Source: Arthrobacter sp. StoSoilA2 (GTDB taxonomy: Bacteria; Actinomycetota; Actinomycetes; Actinomycetales; Micrococcaceae). Taken from it: DNA of 64,000 nt. Shown here piece after piece: positions 45,445 to 55,262 of the stretch. A model generated the notes under the pieces. The model was not told where the DNA came from. It searched no databases and saw only the letters and a program-made list of their open reading frames with translations. The stretch is taken from the NCBI RefSeq assembly GCF_019977195.1, contig NZ_AP024643.1:3534001-3598000 (forward strand). Reading direction: 5' to 3'. Positions within the stretch are counted from its first letter, which is position 1. Every line of letters starts with the position of its first letter. The translations under genes and the position numbers were made by a program.

Positions 45445-46404
45445 TTAGGGGATGTTGCTTCCCCGGGCCGCCAGCCACAGGCCGTACCACTCCTCCCTGG
45501 ACATGGCGGCAGCCACAGAGGCGGCATCAGAGCAGGCAGCGATCCGCCCGGGGTTGGTGGTTCCCAGCACGGGAGAGATCCGCGCCGGATGCCGCATCAG
45601 CCACCCCAGCAGTACCGATTCAGGCGTAGTGCCTTTCTCCCGCGCGAGCCGCTGAAGCATTTCAGCCGTAGCGGACTCGGCCGGCGACATTTCCCCGGAC
45701 GGCGCCCCTGTGTAGCGCCCTTGAGCCAGGGAGCCGTAGGCCTGGAGCTCAATCCCCTTGGCCATGCATAGCTCCAGGGTCCCATGCGGAAAGTTGAAGC
45801 CCAGCCCGTCCGCATGGTTGACCAGTACGGTGCTTTCCAGCCAGTCCCGCCGCAGCAGGCTCATCTCCAGTTGGTTGGCGATGATGGGCATCTCAAGGGA
45901 GTCCTGCAGGAACTCGATCTGCGCGCCGGACATGTTGGACACACCCAGCTGCCGCACCTTGCCTTCCGTAACAAGCTGCCCGACGGCGTCCGCCACCTCG
46001 CGGGGATCCATCAAGGGATCCGGGCGGTGCAGGAGAAGGACGTCTACGTAATCCGTTTGAAGGCGCTTCAGGCTTTCATTGACCCGTTCAAGGATGGCTT
46101 CCCGGCTGAGGTCGTAGTGCGTGTCCAGCCCGCGCTCCCCCAGCCTGATCCCGCATTTGGTTTGCAGCAGGATCTTCCCGCGCAGGCCCTGCGAACGGGC
46201 GAGGACTTCCCCGAAGACGGCTTCGGACTTGCCGCTGCGGTAGATGTCAGCATGATCGAACAATTCAATGCCGATACCTTGTGCTGCCTCGATGACTGCG
46301 GCAGCCTGTTCAATCTCCGCGGCACCATAGGACGTTCCGTCCCAGGGACCGCCAAGACCCATGCAGCCGTAGATCAGGCGCCCGCGCCCGTTCGCATTAT
46401 TCAT
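45445..46404 (-). CDS. Aldo-keto reductase
   Basis: A 319-residue NADPH-dependent carbonyl reductase with a TIM-barrel fold. The catalytic tetrad is visible: Asp and Tyr in FDHADIYRSG, Lys in LLQTKCGIR and His in LLLHRPDP. GVSNMSGAQIEFL and the C-terminal VLGTTNPGRI nucleotide site fit the YdhF-like branch. I start at ATG 46404; a TTG four codons upstream is possible. It lies just past the sugar operon, 31 bases from the hydrolase, but is also read on the minus strand. Confidence 0.9.
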   Translation of the reverse strand: MNNANGRGRLIYGCMGLGGPWDGTSYGAAEIEQAAAVIEAAQGIGIELFDHADIYRSGKSEAVFGEVLARSQGLRGKILLQTKCGIRLGERGLDTHYDLSREAILERVNESLKRLQTDYVDVLLLHRPDPLMDPREVADAVGQLVTEGKVRQLGVSNMSGAQIEFLQDSLEMPIIANQLEMSLLRRDWLESTVLVNHADGLGFNFPHGTLELCMAKGIELQAYGSLAQGRYTGAPSGEMSPAESATAEMLQRLAREKGTTPESVLLGWLMRHPARISPVLGTTNPGRIAACSDAASVAAAMSREEWYGLWLAARGSNIP

Positions 46405-46435
46405 CCATGTATTCAATCAGTTGGCTGCCCGGCGC

Positions 46436-48190
46436 TTACGCGTCGCGGACCACCCAGGCTGTGGTGTCGGCCGGGAGCATGCCGCCTTCCAGCGGTCCGC
46501 TGCTCACGACGACGGTGCCCGCCGGAAGCGCGAAGGGCTCGCTTCCGAAGTTGGTTACCGTTTCCCAACCGCCCGGACGGCTGAAGTGCAGAACGTCCTG
46601 GTTTCCGGTCTCGACCCATTCGAGTTCCTCGTCGGTCTGCAGTTCCCTGCGCAGGCGCAGTGCTTTGCGGTAGAGCTCCAGCGTTGAGCCTTCACGTCCT
46701 TCCTGCTCGGACACCGCGTACTTGGCGAACCATTCCGGCTGCGGCAGGTGTGCCTTGCCTTCTCCGAAGCCAAAGGAGGGTCCTTCTGCGGTCCACGGCA
46801 GCGGAACGCGGCAACCATCGCGGCCGATCTCCACGCCTGGGTTGCGGTAGAAGGACGGGTCCTGCCGCTCGGAGTCCGGAATTTCGGTTACTTCCTGCAG
46901 GCCAAGCTCTTCGCCTTGGTAAAGGTAGGCGGAGCCGGGTAGCGCGAGGAGCAGCAGCGTGGCGGCGCGGGCACGACGCAAGCCGAGTTCGACGTCGAGC
47001 TCTTCCGCCGGCGCGCCGGCCAGCAGCCAGCCCTTGCCATCCTGGCCCTTTGGCTTGCCGGCCGAGACATCCTGGGCAGCGTTGGTTCCCTTGGCAACTG
47101 AACCGCCCTTGGGCAGTCCATAGCGGGTGGCGTGCCGAACGACGTCGTGGTTGGAGAACACCCAGGTGGAGGACGCCCCGGTTTCCTTGGCCGCGATCAG
47201 GTTTTCCGTGATGATGGTCCGGAAGGAAGGCGCATCGAAGTCGGCCTGCAGGAGGTCGAAGTTGAAGGCTTGGCCCAGTCCCTCAGGGCTGGCATAGCGG
47301 GCGCGACGCGATTCGTGGACCCAGGCCTCGGCTACTGCAGTGCGCGGCGGGTTGTACTCGTTGAAGAGCTTGCGCCACTCCGCGTAGACCTGGTGGACTT
47401 CGTCACGGTCCCAGAACGGGTGTGACCCGTCTACGAAACCGTCCGTGCCGTGGGCCCGGGCCTCGAGGTCCGCCTTCATCGGCAACGGCTCGGAGAGATC
47501 CTTGGCCATGCCGTGTGCGACGTCGATGCGGAAGCCGTCCACGCCGCGGTCGGACCAGAACCGCAGGGTCTTCAGGAAGTCCTCGCGAACCTCGGGGTTG
47601 TCCCAATTGAAGTCGGGCTGCTCCTTGGCGAAGATGTGCATGTACCACTGTCCGGGAGTGCCATCGGGCTCGGTGATGCGTTCCCAGACCGGTCCGCCAA
47701 ACACGGAGTCCCAATCCGAGGGCGGAAGCTCGCCGTTTTTCCCCTTGCCGTCACGGAAGATGTAGCGTTCCCGCGCTGCAGAGCCCTTGGGCGATGCCAA
47801 GGCCTCCTTGAACCATTCATGGCGGTCCGAAGAGTGGTTGGGCACGATATCGGCCACCAGCTTGATGCCGGCGGCATGCAGTGCTGCTGCCATCTCATCG
47901 AAATCTTCAAGCGTCCCCAGCTTGGGGTCCACGTTGCGGTAGTCATCGACGTCGTAGCCACCGTCCGCAAGCGCCGACGGGTAGAACGGGCTCAGCCAAA
48001 CGGCGTCGATCCCCAGTTCCTTCAGGTACGGGACCTTGGCGGTGATGCCCTTGAGGTCACCGATGCCGTCGCCGTTGGAATCGGAGAAGCTGCGCGGGTA
48101 GATCTGGTAAACAGCCGCCTGGCGCCACCAGTTCGGATCAGCCATTCGCTCTGCGTCGGTACGGTGTGCCTGAGTGGCGGAAGTGCTCAC
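46436..48190 (-). CDS. GH13 alpha-glucosidase (oligo-1,6-glucosidase type)
   Basis: A 584-residue cytoplasmic glycoside hydrolase cutting terminal alpha-glucosidic bonds. The (beta/alpha)8 domain has DIVPNHSSDRHEWF, the nucleophile Asp in VDGFRIDVAHG, the acid/base Glu in TAVAEAWV and the transition-state Asp in FSNHDVVRH. No signal peptide is present, so it acts on imported oligosaccharides. The GTG start has AAGGAG upstream and a palindromic operator just before it, so it can be regulated separately from the transporter. Confidence 0.94.
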   Translation of the reverse strand: MSTSATQAHRTDAERMADPNWWRQAAVYQIYPRSFSDSNGDGIGDLKGITAKVPYLKELGIDAVWLSPFYPSALADGGYDVDDYRNVDPKLGTLEDFDEMAAALHAAGIKLVADIVPNHSSDRHEWFKEALASPKGSAARERYIFRDGKGKNGELPPSDWDSVFGGPVWERITEPDGTPGQWYMHIFAKEQPDFNWDNPEVREDFLKTLRFWSDRGVDGFRIDVAHGMAKDLSEPLPMKADLEARAHGTDGFVDGSHPFWDRDEVHQVYAEWRKLFNEYNPPRTAVAEAWVHESRRARYASPEGLGQAFNFDLLQADFDAPSFRTIITENLIAAKETGASSTWVFSNHDVVRHATRYGLPKGGSVAKGTNAAQDVSAGKPKGQDGKGWLLAGAPAEELDVELGLRRARAATLLLLALPGSAYLYQGEELGLQEVTEIPDSERQDPSFYRNPGVEIGRDGCRVPLPWTAEGPSFGFGEGKAHLPQPEWFAKYAVSEQEGREGSTLELYRKALRLRRELQTDEELEWVETGNQDVLHFSRPGGWETVTNFGSEPFALPAGTVVVSSGPLEGGMLPADTTAWVVRDA

Positions 48191-48203
48191 GAAACTCCTT
48201 TGA

Positions 48204-48216
48204 TTTAGAATCTAAA
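48204..48216. promoter_or_regulatory. Palindromic operator before the GH13 gene
   Basis: TTTAGAATCTAAA is a perfect 13-base palindrome with a central A, in the 76-base gap between the permease and GH13 genes. It shares TAAATTTA-type sequence with two sites beside the ROK regulator gene. Confidence 0.6.
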
Positions 48217-48266
48217 TTTATATCCCGGACCAGTATGAAACGCTGGGCACGGAAGGTCAACATCCA

Positions 48267-49178
48267 CTAGCCCTTAACGGCACCTTGTGTCACGCCAGCC
48301 ATGACCCACCTCTGCGTAAAGAGGTACGCGACGATCGCGGGCGCCATCGCCATCAGGTAGGAGGCGAAAGATACGTGGTAGTTGTTGCTGAACTGCGTTT
48401 GAAAAAGGTTTTGCCGTACCGGCAGGGTCTGCAGCGCCGGATCGGAAATGATCAACGACGGCATCATGAAGTCATTCCAGGCATAGAGGAAGGCGAAGAT
48501 ACCCACGGTGGCGCTCATCGGCGCCAACAGCGGGAAAATCAGCTTCCAGAATGTCTGCCAAGTCGTAGCGCCATCGATCCGGGCACTCTCTTCCAGTTCC
48601 ATGGGTATGGAACGCAGGAATGCGGTGAAGAGCAGCACGCTGAAACTCAGTTGGAACATGGTGGCCAGGAGGATAACGCCGAACGGGTTGTCCAGCCCAA
48701 GACGACCGGTGAGCTGGATCTGCGGCAATGCAACCACCGGGAACGGAATGAACATCGCTCCGAGAAGGTAGAAGAACGAGTACCTGAACAACCGGCGTTC
48801 CCAGTTGCGCACAATCGCATAGGAGGCGAATGCAGCAAGGACGATGGTGGCGAGGACAGTCCCTGCAGTCACCAGCAATGACATCGCGGCACCCACGGGA
48901 AAGTTCGTCAGGGTCCAGGCCTGGATGAAACCGTCGAGGCTGAAGGGAGCGGGAAATGAGAAGGCGTTGCCATCCACAGCCTGCCCCTGGGTCTTGAAGG
49001 CCATGGACACCGTGACATACAGGGGAAGCAGCACGGTCACTGCGCACAGGACGAGCACTGTGGTTGCCGGCCAGTTGACCCGCTCGATCGCCGGAGCCGA
49101 CCGCCGTCGCCTGGTTGGAGCGGTGATGGTTTCAACGTGGGAGAAGTCCTCGATTGCGAGGGTGGTTTGTTTGGTCAT
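48267..49178 (-). CDS. ABC sugar permease (MalG type)
   Basis: A 303-residue inner-membrane permease of the CUT1 family with six helices. The EAA loop reads SIPMELEESARIDGATTWQT. A polar N-terminus of some 35 residues precedes helix 1. Its ATG overlaps the stop of the other permease gene by one base, so the pair is coupled. Confidence 0.93.
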   Translation of the reverse strand: MTKQTTLAIEDFSHVETITAPTRRRRSAPAIERVNWPATTVLVLCAVTVLLPLYVTVSMAFKTQGQAVDGNAFSFPAPFSLDGFIQAWTLTNFPVGAAMSLLVTAGTVLATIVLAAFASYAIVRNWERRLFRYSFFYLLGAMFIPFPVVALPQIQLTGRLGLDNPFGVILLATMFQLSFSVLLFTAFLRSIPMELEESARIDGATTWQTFWKLIFPLLAPMSATVGIFAFLYAWNDFMMPSLIISDPALQTLPVRQNLFQTQFSNNYHVSFASYLMAMAPAIVAYLFTQRWVMAGVTQGAVKG

Positions 49179-50092
49179 CAGAGTGCATTCCGTCCGCGAG
49201 TCAGCGAAAGCTGCAGGAGTGAGATAAGGATGGCGACCACGAAGAAGATCGTCGCGTTGGCCATCTGGTAGGCGTAGTCGCCGCCATTGAAGCCGGCAAT
49301 GACAGTCATCGCAATGCTCCGGGTGGAGGTCCCGGGGCCACCGTTCGTCAGCCCGACGATGATGTCGTAAGCATTCAGGAAGCCCTTGAACCCGAGAATG
49401 ATGTTGATGACCACGTAACCGGCCACCAACGGAAGGGTGATCTTCAGCAGCTGCTGGAACTTGCCCGCGCCGTCGATTTCCGCGGCCTCATAGACGTCTC
49501 CGGGCACTGCAACAAGTCCCGCAATGTAGATGAGCAGTGCCCCGGGTACCGCCTGCCATGCTGTGACAACCACAATCGCAATCCACGCGAGGTCCGGGTT
49601 TGCCAGGAGGCTGGTCTCCAACCAGGGGATCCCCGCCGCAGTCCCCGCGGCAGGCAGGGAGTTCGAGAACAGGAAATTGAACACGTAGGCGATGATGATG
49701 CCGGAAACCACCATCGGGATGACGAAAATGGTCCGCAGTGCCGACTTCATCCGGATGCGCGCGGTAAGGCCGACTGCAAGGAGGAAGGCGATCACGTTGA
49801 CGGCGATCACTGTAACGATGGAGAAACCGAAGGTGAACAGGTAGCTCTGCAGGATAGCGGGGTCGCTGAAGATCGCTATGTAGTTTGTCAGGCCGATGAA
49901 CTCCCAATCACCAATTCCGATGGAGTCCGTGAAGCTGAAGAAGATACCGATGATGCCCGGAATCGTGATGGCTAGCGTGAACAGGATGAGGCTGGGCACG
50001 AGGAAAAAGTAGAAGATCGGTTCCACACGCCGCCTGCTGCGCTGCCCTTGGCGGCTCTGCCCGGATGTGGTTGAGGTGCTGATGCTGGACAT
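49178..50092 (-). CDS. ABC sugar permease (MalF type)
   Basis: A 304-residue CUT1 permease with six helices and an EAA loop of AVPGDVYEAAEIDGAGKFQQ. It pairs with the MalG-type protein downstream to form the membrane channel. No ATPase gene is in the cluster; CUT1 systems in actinobacteria commonly share an MsiK-type ATPase encoded elsewhere. Confidence 0.93.
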   Translation of the reverse strand: MSSISTSTTSGQSRQGQRSRRRVEPIFYFFLVPSLILFTLAITIPGIIGIFFSFTDSIGIGDWEFIGLTNYIAIFSDPAILQSYLFTFGFSIVTVIAVNVIAFLLAVGLTARIRMKSALRTIFVIPMVVSGIIIAYVFNFLFSNSLPAAGTAAGIPWLETSLLANPDLAWIAIVVVTAWQAVPGALLIYIAGLVAVPGDVYEAAEIDGAGKFQQLLKITLPLVAGYVVINIILGFKGFLNAYDIIVGLTNGGPGTSTRSIAMTVIAGFNGGDYAYQMANATIFFVVAILISLLQLSLTRGRNAL

Positions 50093-50116
50093 GATTCTGA
50101 CTTCCTGTGTTCTGCA

Positions 50117-51391
50117 CTACTGGCGGAAGGCCAGGCGCGCCCAATCTGCGTCGAGTGTGCGGAGGGTGGATGCAGGGGACGCGCCGAACACGATTGCCTG
50201 CGTGTAGTTCATGATCGGTATGGTGCGCGGAACGAGTACCGAGGGGCCCTGGTAAACCTGCGATTTCTCGTAGTACTCCACCATTCCCTCGATCCGGGGA
50301 TCCGGAACATTTGCAGAATCCTTGGTGGGTGTGAAGCCCAACTGCGACTTGTTGTAGGCATCGATCACCTCTGGACGGTACAGGTACTCGAGGAAGGTGC
50401 GGGCAGCGTCCTTGTGCTTGGACGCCTCGGGAATCCAGGCCGCGAGGTCCACGTTGACCCGGACGCGCAGATCCTTGGGGTCCTCGGTCATCGGGAGGGG
50501 AAAGGTTCCGAGCTTGAGGTCCGGGGCGGTCTTGGCGATCTCGCTGAATGCCCAGGGCCCCTGCAGATACATGGCCGCTTTGCCCTGCGAGAAAGCAAGA
50601 TTACCGTCACCGTAGGCGCGGCTTGCAGCATCCTTGTTGACGTAGTTCTTCGCGAGCGTCAGCATCTTCTCAACTGGCTGGTTGAAGTCCTTCTGGAATG
50701 ACACCGGGGATTCCGGCCCAACCTTCGTGCCCTCGGCAGCAAGCTTCCTGAAGAAGTCAATGGTGTCCACCTGCCCGCCTACGGAGTAGTCAAACCACCC
50801 CTGGGCGATCGTCCAGTCGTCCTTCCATGTGGCGTAGAACGGCGTCACGCCAGCGGCTTTCAGCGCTTCACACGCCGCGATCATCTCACTCCAGGTCTTC
50901 GGCACGGCGATGTTGTGCGCAGCGAAGATCTCCTTGTTGTAAATCACCGAGGACGCCATGACTGAGTAGGGCAGGGCACTGGTGCGCTCCGGGTAGGAAC
51001 CGTACTGGTCCATCAGCGGCTGGAGGTCTTCGCGGACGCGGGAGGCGGCCTGGGTGCCGGACAAGTCGCTCAACGCTCCGCGCTGGACGAAGCGGGACGT
51101 CTCCATGTTGTAGTTTGCAAGCGCGATGTCCGGTGGATTGCCGCGGACGAAACTCGCGGACACGACGTCGACGCCCGAGGTGTCCAGGACTACCTCGGTT
51201 TCGTTCTGGGAAGCGTTGTAGTCGGCAACCAGCTTGGTCATGAATCCGATTGCCTCCCGCTTGCTGAAGGTGAAGCGGATGGTCTCTTTGCCCGGTTCCC
51301 CGGTGCAGCCCGAGAGAAGGCCGGCCAGAAGAGCCAGGCCCAGGCCCATCGCTGCCATGCGTTTCTTGCGCGTAGCTTTCACAGACTCCAT
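50117..51391 (-). CDS. Extracellular sugar-binding lipoprotein
   Basis: A 424-residue ABC binding protein. The signal peptide (basic RKKRMAAMG, hydrophobic core, lipobox LLSGCTG) puts it on the outer membrane face. Typical CUT1 elements are IRFTFSKREAIGFMTKLVAD, SVMASSVIYNKEIF and VPKTWSEMIAACEALKAAGV. It heads the operon transporter genes and is divergent from the ROK regulator. AAAGGACT precedes the ATG. An alpha-glucoside substrate is inferred from the linked GH13 enzyme. Confidence 0.93.
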   Translation of the reverse strand: MESVKATRKKRMAAMGLGLALLAGLLSGCTGEPGKETIRFTFSKREAIGFMTKLVADYNASQNETEVVLDTSGVDVVSASFVRGNPPDIALANYNMETSRFVQRGALSDLSGTQAASRVREDLQPLMDQYGSYPERTSALPYSVMASSVIYNKEIFAAHNIAVPKTWSEMIAACEALKAAGVTPFYATWKDDWTIAQGWFDYSVGGQVDTIDFFRKLAAEGTKVGPESPVSFQKDFNQPVEKMLTLAKNYVNKDAASRAYGDGNLAFSQGKAAMYLQGPWAFSEIAKTAPDLKLGTFPLPMTEDPKDLRVRVNVDLAAWIPEASKHKDAARTFLEYLYRPEVIDAYNKSQLGFTPTKDSANVPDPRIEGMVEYYEKSQVYQGPSVLVPRTIPIMNYTQAIVFGASPASTLRTLDADWARLAFRQ

Positions 51392-51471
51392 AGTCCTTTC
51401 GTCTTGCGGACCCCCAGTGGCCGCTATGCCGTCGGGGGAGGTGGTCGTATTCGACCTCCACCGGAGTTTTG

Positions 51472-51495
51472 ATAGGAGGTAAATTTATGACCTAT
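51472..51495. promoter_or_regulatory. Operator 1 between the binding-protein and ROK genes
   Basis: A palindrome centred at 51483.5: ATAGG (51472-51476), TAAATTTA (51480-51487) and CCTAT (51491-51495). It lies about 80 bases before the binding-protein start. Confidence 0.55.
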
Positions 51496-51553
51496 CGCTA
51501 GTATTTAGTGAGGAGCGCCACATGGTCAAGCTTTGGGGGAAATACGTCGTCAT

Positions 51554-51576
51554 CTAAATTTATGTACTAAATTTAG
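51554..51576. promoter_or_regulatory. Operator 2 between the binding-protein and ROK genes
   Basis: CTAAATTTA (51554-51562), a five-base spacer and TAAATTTAG (51568-51576) form perfect nine-base arms about 50 bases before the ROK start, so the regulator probably controls itself too. Confidence 0.62.
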
Positions 51577-51626
51577 AGAGACCGCTCTATCACTCCGGTA
51601 GGCGGCTGAAAAGGTGGGAGCGCCGA

Positions 51627-52850
51627 ATGCTGATCGGGATTGCGCCGTCAACACAGCTGGTTCGCAGGGTCAATGCCAGCGCGATGCTCAAGGCCATGCG
51701 TGGTGCCGGTGTGGTAACAGGCACAGAACTCATGGCTTCCACCGGGCTCTCCCGCGCCACCGTCATTTCCATCTGCGACGAACTTGTCCGGCTCGGCTGG
51801 CTCCAGGAACTCGAAAACCAGCGGGGGGCCGGAGACTACATCAAGGGCAGGCCGGCACGCCGCTTTGTTTTCGACGACAACGCGGCCAGCGTGCTCGGAA
51901 TCGACATCGGCGCCAATAAGATCACCGCCATAGTTGCCGACATGGCCGGAACACCTTTATCCCAGGTCACGATGCCCTTCCGCACGTACAACGTCTCCGC
52001 CAATGAGCGCGCAGATGTGCTGGACCGGATCGCAGCAGACGTCCTGAAAAAGGCCGGCGTACCTGCAGACTCGATCCTTGCAGTGTCTGTGGGAGTTGCT
52101 GCCCCGGTAAGCCGCGACGGCGAGGTCCTCACCGTCCAGGAATTCTGGAAATCCTTCGATGTCCGCGGGATTGTTGCAGAGCGGCATGGCTGGCAGGTAC
52201 TCGTGGAAAACGATGCCAACCTCGCAGCCCTCGCGGAACGCTGGCAGGGCACCGCGCAGGGAGCCGACAACCTCGTGGTCATGCTCGCCGGCGACCGTCT
52301 GGGTTCCGGAATCCTCGAATCCGGCCGTTTGCTCCACGGGCAGCTTGGCGGCTTTGGGGAACTGGGATACCTGGACACCGTCGACGGCGTGGGCGACACG
52401 TACGGCATCGCCCACTACGCCGTGCTGTGGGGGCGGGAAGCGCTTGACGATACCCCGACCACGAAGCTGCGGGAACTTTGCGGGGATGATCCTGCAGCGT
52501 TAACAGCGGAGATGGTCTTCAAGGCAGCCGCGGAAGGCGACCACGCCGCCCGTCAGGCCCTGGACCGTGTGGCGCACCGCATGGCCCGCGTCATCGGCTC
52601 GATCAGTACCTTGGTCAACCCTGAGCTGGTGGTTATTGCGGGAGCCGTCGCCGCCTCTGCCCATGCACTGATCCCAGCCATTGAAAAGCAGTTGCCGGAC
52701 TTCACCTTCACTCCCCCGCGGCTGGCAACCTCCACCCTCGGTGACCGCATTGTGTCCCTCGGCGCGATCCGCCACGCCCTGGACTACGTCGAGGAGCACG
52801 CGCTGGACCTCTCCCCCTCGTCATTGCCGAAGCGCGCGGACGCCTCCTGA
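51627..52850 (+). CDS. ROK-family transcriptional regulator
   Basis: A 407-residue sugar-responsive repressor. The N-terminal winged helix-turn-helix is VVTGTELMASTGLSRATVIS. The ROK domain has the ATP-like phosphate motif LGIDIGANKITAIV and VLVENDANLAALAE. The second-half zinc-binding cysteine cluster usual in ROK kinases is missing, and the region GQLGGFGELGY replaces it, as expected for a non-kinase regulator. It is divergent from the oligosaccharide operon; the TAAATTTA palindromes are its likely sites. Confidence 0.92.
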   Translation: MLIGIAPSTQLVRRVNASAMLKAMRGAGVVTGTELMASTGLSRATVISICDELVRLGWLQELENQRGAGDYIKGRPARRFVFDDNAASVLGIDIGANKITAIVADMAGTPLSQVTMPFRTYNVSANERADVLDRIAADVLKKAGVPADSILAVSVGVAAPVSRDGEVLTVQEFWKSFDVRGIVAERHGWQVLVENDANLAALAERWQGTAQGADNLVVMLAGDRLGSGILESGRLLHGQLGGFGELGYLDTVDGVGDTYGIAHYAVLWGREALDDTPTTKLRELCGDDPAALTAEMVFKAAAEGDHAARQALDRVAHRMARVIGSISTLVNPELVVIAGAVAASAHALIPAIEKQLPDFTFTPPRLATSTLGDRIVSLGAIRHALDYVEEHALDLSPSSLPKRADAS

Positions 52851-52890
52851 TCGTGTCCAGCGCCCGACTGCAACCCGGGCCTGCGCGGTG

Positions 52891-54462
52891 CTATTCCGGC
52901 ATTGACATGGTGCGCAAATCCAGCTGCCTCAGGACACGATCTGCCACTTCAGGATCAGTCCCGGGCTCATTACGCGCCTCCACCACTTCCTGACGGGCGG
53001 CATCCAGCGCGATCGTCTGCACGGCAATGGCAAGTTCACGGCCCCGCTTGCGTTTCTCCGCCGCTGACTCGTTGCGCAACGTCCCATCCAGCAGCTCTGC
53101 GTGGAGCCGGCGCATCTTTTCCTTGACCAGTGCCACTTTGTCCGCCGGGAGTTCCTTCATGAGCTCATGGTCCTTCAGCGCCGAGACCGCTGCCGACTGG
53201 GCACGTTTGGCCAGAACGCGTGCCGCGTCCTTTTCATGGGAACCGTCCTCCGTGGCTTTCAGGACCCGCATCAGCCAGGGAAGTGTCAGGCCCGGCAGAA
53301 CCAACGTGGCCAGAAGCACAGCGCAGGCGATGACGAGGATTTCGTGCCGTGCGGGAAAGTCACTCCCATCAGGCAGGGTCACGGGAAGCGCCAAAGCGAG
53401 GGCCAGGGTGGCCAGCCCACGCATTCCACACCATGTCAGGATGAGTACTTCCTTGGGCGAGGTTGGCTGCAGCAGATTCCGCCGCCGGTGGGCCGTGAGC
53501 GCAAGCAGCCCGAGCCACAGGTAGCGGACAACGAACACCAGGATACAAATCACCACGGCAACGCCAATCATCCCGAAAATCGCCGTCCCCTCGTCACGGA
53601 TGACGTGACGGATCTCCAAGCCCACCAGGCCGAAGGCCAGTCCGGTGGCCAGCAGCTCCACCACGTCCCAGAAGGCTGTCCGGGTAATGCGCTCAGCAGC
53701 GTCCTGCGGCCGCGCGTGGCGTTGCAGCTCCAGGGCAGTCACGACGACGGCCACCACACCTGATGCGTGCAGCTCTTCCGCCAGGATGTACGCAGCAAAC
53801 GGAACCACAAGCGTGACCGCGCTGCGTGCCACCATGGACGTCACAAGCTTCGTGATGAACTTGGTCAGCCAGCCCATGGCAATGCCAATGACCACTGCCA
53901 AGGCAGCACCCACCACAAACTGCAGGATGACATTGGGGCCCACTTCGCTACCGGACACCGTGGCAGCGACTGCTGCCTGGAAGATCACGATTGCGGCGGC
54001 GTCATTGAAAAGGCCCTCGCTCTGCAGAACAGTAATGAGCCGCCTGGGCATGTGAACGCGGCCAGCCACTGACTCCACGGCAACCGGATCCGGCGGCGCC
54101 ACCATGGCTCCCAAAGCAATCGCTGCCGGGATCCCGATACCAGGAATCATGAGCCACGCAGCACCAGCCACCACCGCGGTGGAAACCACCACCAAAGCGA
54201 CAGCCATGAGTAGCAGCGTCCGCCACCGGACGCGGAAAACGGCCCAGGAACTCTTCTGCGCAGTGGCAAAGAGCAACGGCGGGAGGAAGATCGGCAGGAT
54301 CAGCTCCGGCGAAATCTCAAACTCAGGAAAGCCGGGAATGAACGTCAGCGCAACAGCCAGGAGCAGCATCAGGACCGGATAAGGAAGCCGAAGCCTGTCC
54401 CCCAGGCCGACGGCCAGCACAGTGGCAAGCAGCAATCCGATAATGAGTGCCAGCTGATCCAT
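52891..54462 (-). CDS. CPA1-family sodium/proton antiporter
   Basis: A 523-residue exchanger of Na+ or K+ for protons, with about 12 helices in residues 1-410 and a helical cytoplasmic tail. The ion-site motifs are AMVAPPDPVAVESVAGR and SEGLFNDAAAIVIF. Downstream are AVTLVVPFAAYILAEELHAS and WCGMRGLATLALALALP. The last 110 residues, with several coiled-coil stretches (EKMRRLHAELLDG), are regulatory. Monocistronic. Confidence 0.93.
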   Translation of the reverse strand: MDQLALIIGLLLATVLAVGLGDRLRLPYPVLMLLLAVALTFIPGFPEFEISPELILPIFLPPLLFATAQKSSWAVFRVRWRTLLLMAVALVVVSTAVVAGAAWLMIPGIGIPAAIALGAMVAPPDPVAVESVAGRVHMPRRLITVLQSEGLFNDAAAIVIFQAAVAATVSGSEVGPNVILQFVVGAALAVVIGIAMGWLTKFITKLVTSMVARSAVTLVVPFAAYILAEELHASGVVAVVVTALELQRHARPQDAAERITRTAFWDVVELLATGLAFGLVGLEIRHVIRDEGTAIFGMIGVAVVICILVFVVRYLWLGLLALTAHRRRNLLQPTSPKEVLILTWCGMRGLATLALALALPVTLPDGSDFPARHEILVIACAVLLATLVLPGLTLPWLMRVLKATEDGSHEKDAARVLAKRAQSAAVSALKDHELMKELPADKVALVKEKMRRLHAELLDGTLRNESAAEKRKRGRELAIAVQTIALDAARQEVVEARNEPGTDPEVADRVLRQLDLRTMSMPE

Positions 54463-54559
54463 GTTCCCGCTTCCCCAGAAGTTGTACGAGCTTCCGGCAG
54501 GCCTGGCCCACGGAAGCTACCTACCAACCTATCCCGGGGTCCATAGATCCCTTGCCACG

Positions 54560-55216
54560 TCAATCCGTGGTCAGGGCATCCACCACGTCAACGGTTCCAT
54601 CCTTGAAAGTGATGGTCCGGTGGATAGTGCCGGGAAGTTCCAGGACGGCAGCGGCCACCAAAGCAACGTTGGCACGGGACGTCCCGGTGCCGTTGCCAGG
54701 GTTGGCCGGGTTGACTTCGATCAACCCGGACGCCGGCTCCTCGGTCAAGGTTCCCGGTCCCAGCACTGTCCAGTCCAGGCCGCTACTGCGCAGGTAGTCA
54801 TCGGCCACTGCTTTGGACTCTGCATAAGGGAAGAAAGGGTGGTCCTTGGGAATGCCGTGATCCTTGGCACTGCCGATGTAGGACACCATCACGTAACGCT
54901 TAACGCCGGCTTCCTTGGCTGCGTCCATGGATCGGATGGCGGCGTCCCGGTCCACGGCATAGGTCCTGGCCGGGTTACCCCCACCGGCCCCCGCCGACCA
55001 GACCACGGCATCGTGGCCCTTGAGCGCCTGGGCGAGTTCCGCCGTCGTCGAGTTTTCCACGTCCAGCACTTGCGCAGTGGCTCCCGTCTCCGTGACATCT
55101 GCCACATGATCGGGATTCCGAACGAACGACGTGACATCGTGACCTTCGCCACTAAGAATCCGGGATAGATGAAGGGCCACTTTGCCGTGGCCGCCAATGA
55201 TTGCGATTCGGCTCAT
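54560..55216 (-). CDS. NAD(P)-binding SDR-like protein
   Basis: A 218-residue atypical short-chain dehydrogenase/NmrA-like protein. The Rossmann motif is IAIIGGHGKVALHLS, followed by VVWSAGAGGG and a conserved FPYAESKAVADDYLRSSGLDW. The classic YxxxK is replaced by Y-A-E-S-K. It begins MSRIAIIGG. A biochemical role cannot be assigned. The tRNA genes follow on the same strand but have their own terminators. Confidence 0.88.
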   Translation of the reverse strand: MSRIAIIGGHGKVALHLSRILSGEGHDVTSFVRNPDHVADVTETGATAQVLDVENSTTAELAQALKGHDAVVWSAGAGGGNPARTYAVDRDAAIRSMDAAKEAGVKRYVMVSYIGSAKDHGIPKDHPFFPYAESKAVADDYLRSSGLDWTVLGPGTLTEEPASGLIEVNPANPGNGTGTSRANVALVAAAVLELPGTIHRTITFKDGTVDVVDALTTD

Positions 55217-55262
55217 GCACCCATTCTGTCCCAGATGGAAAGGTGGCGCGGTCGGGCAAATG

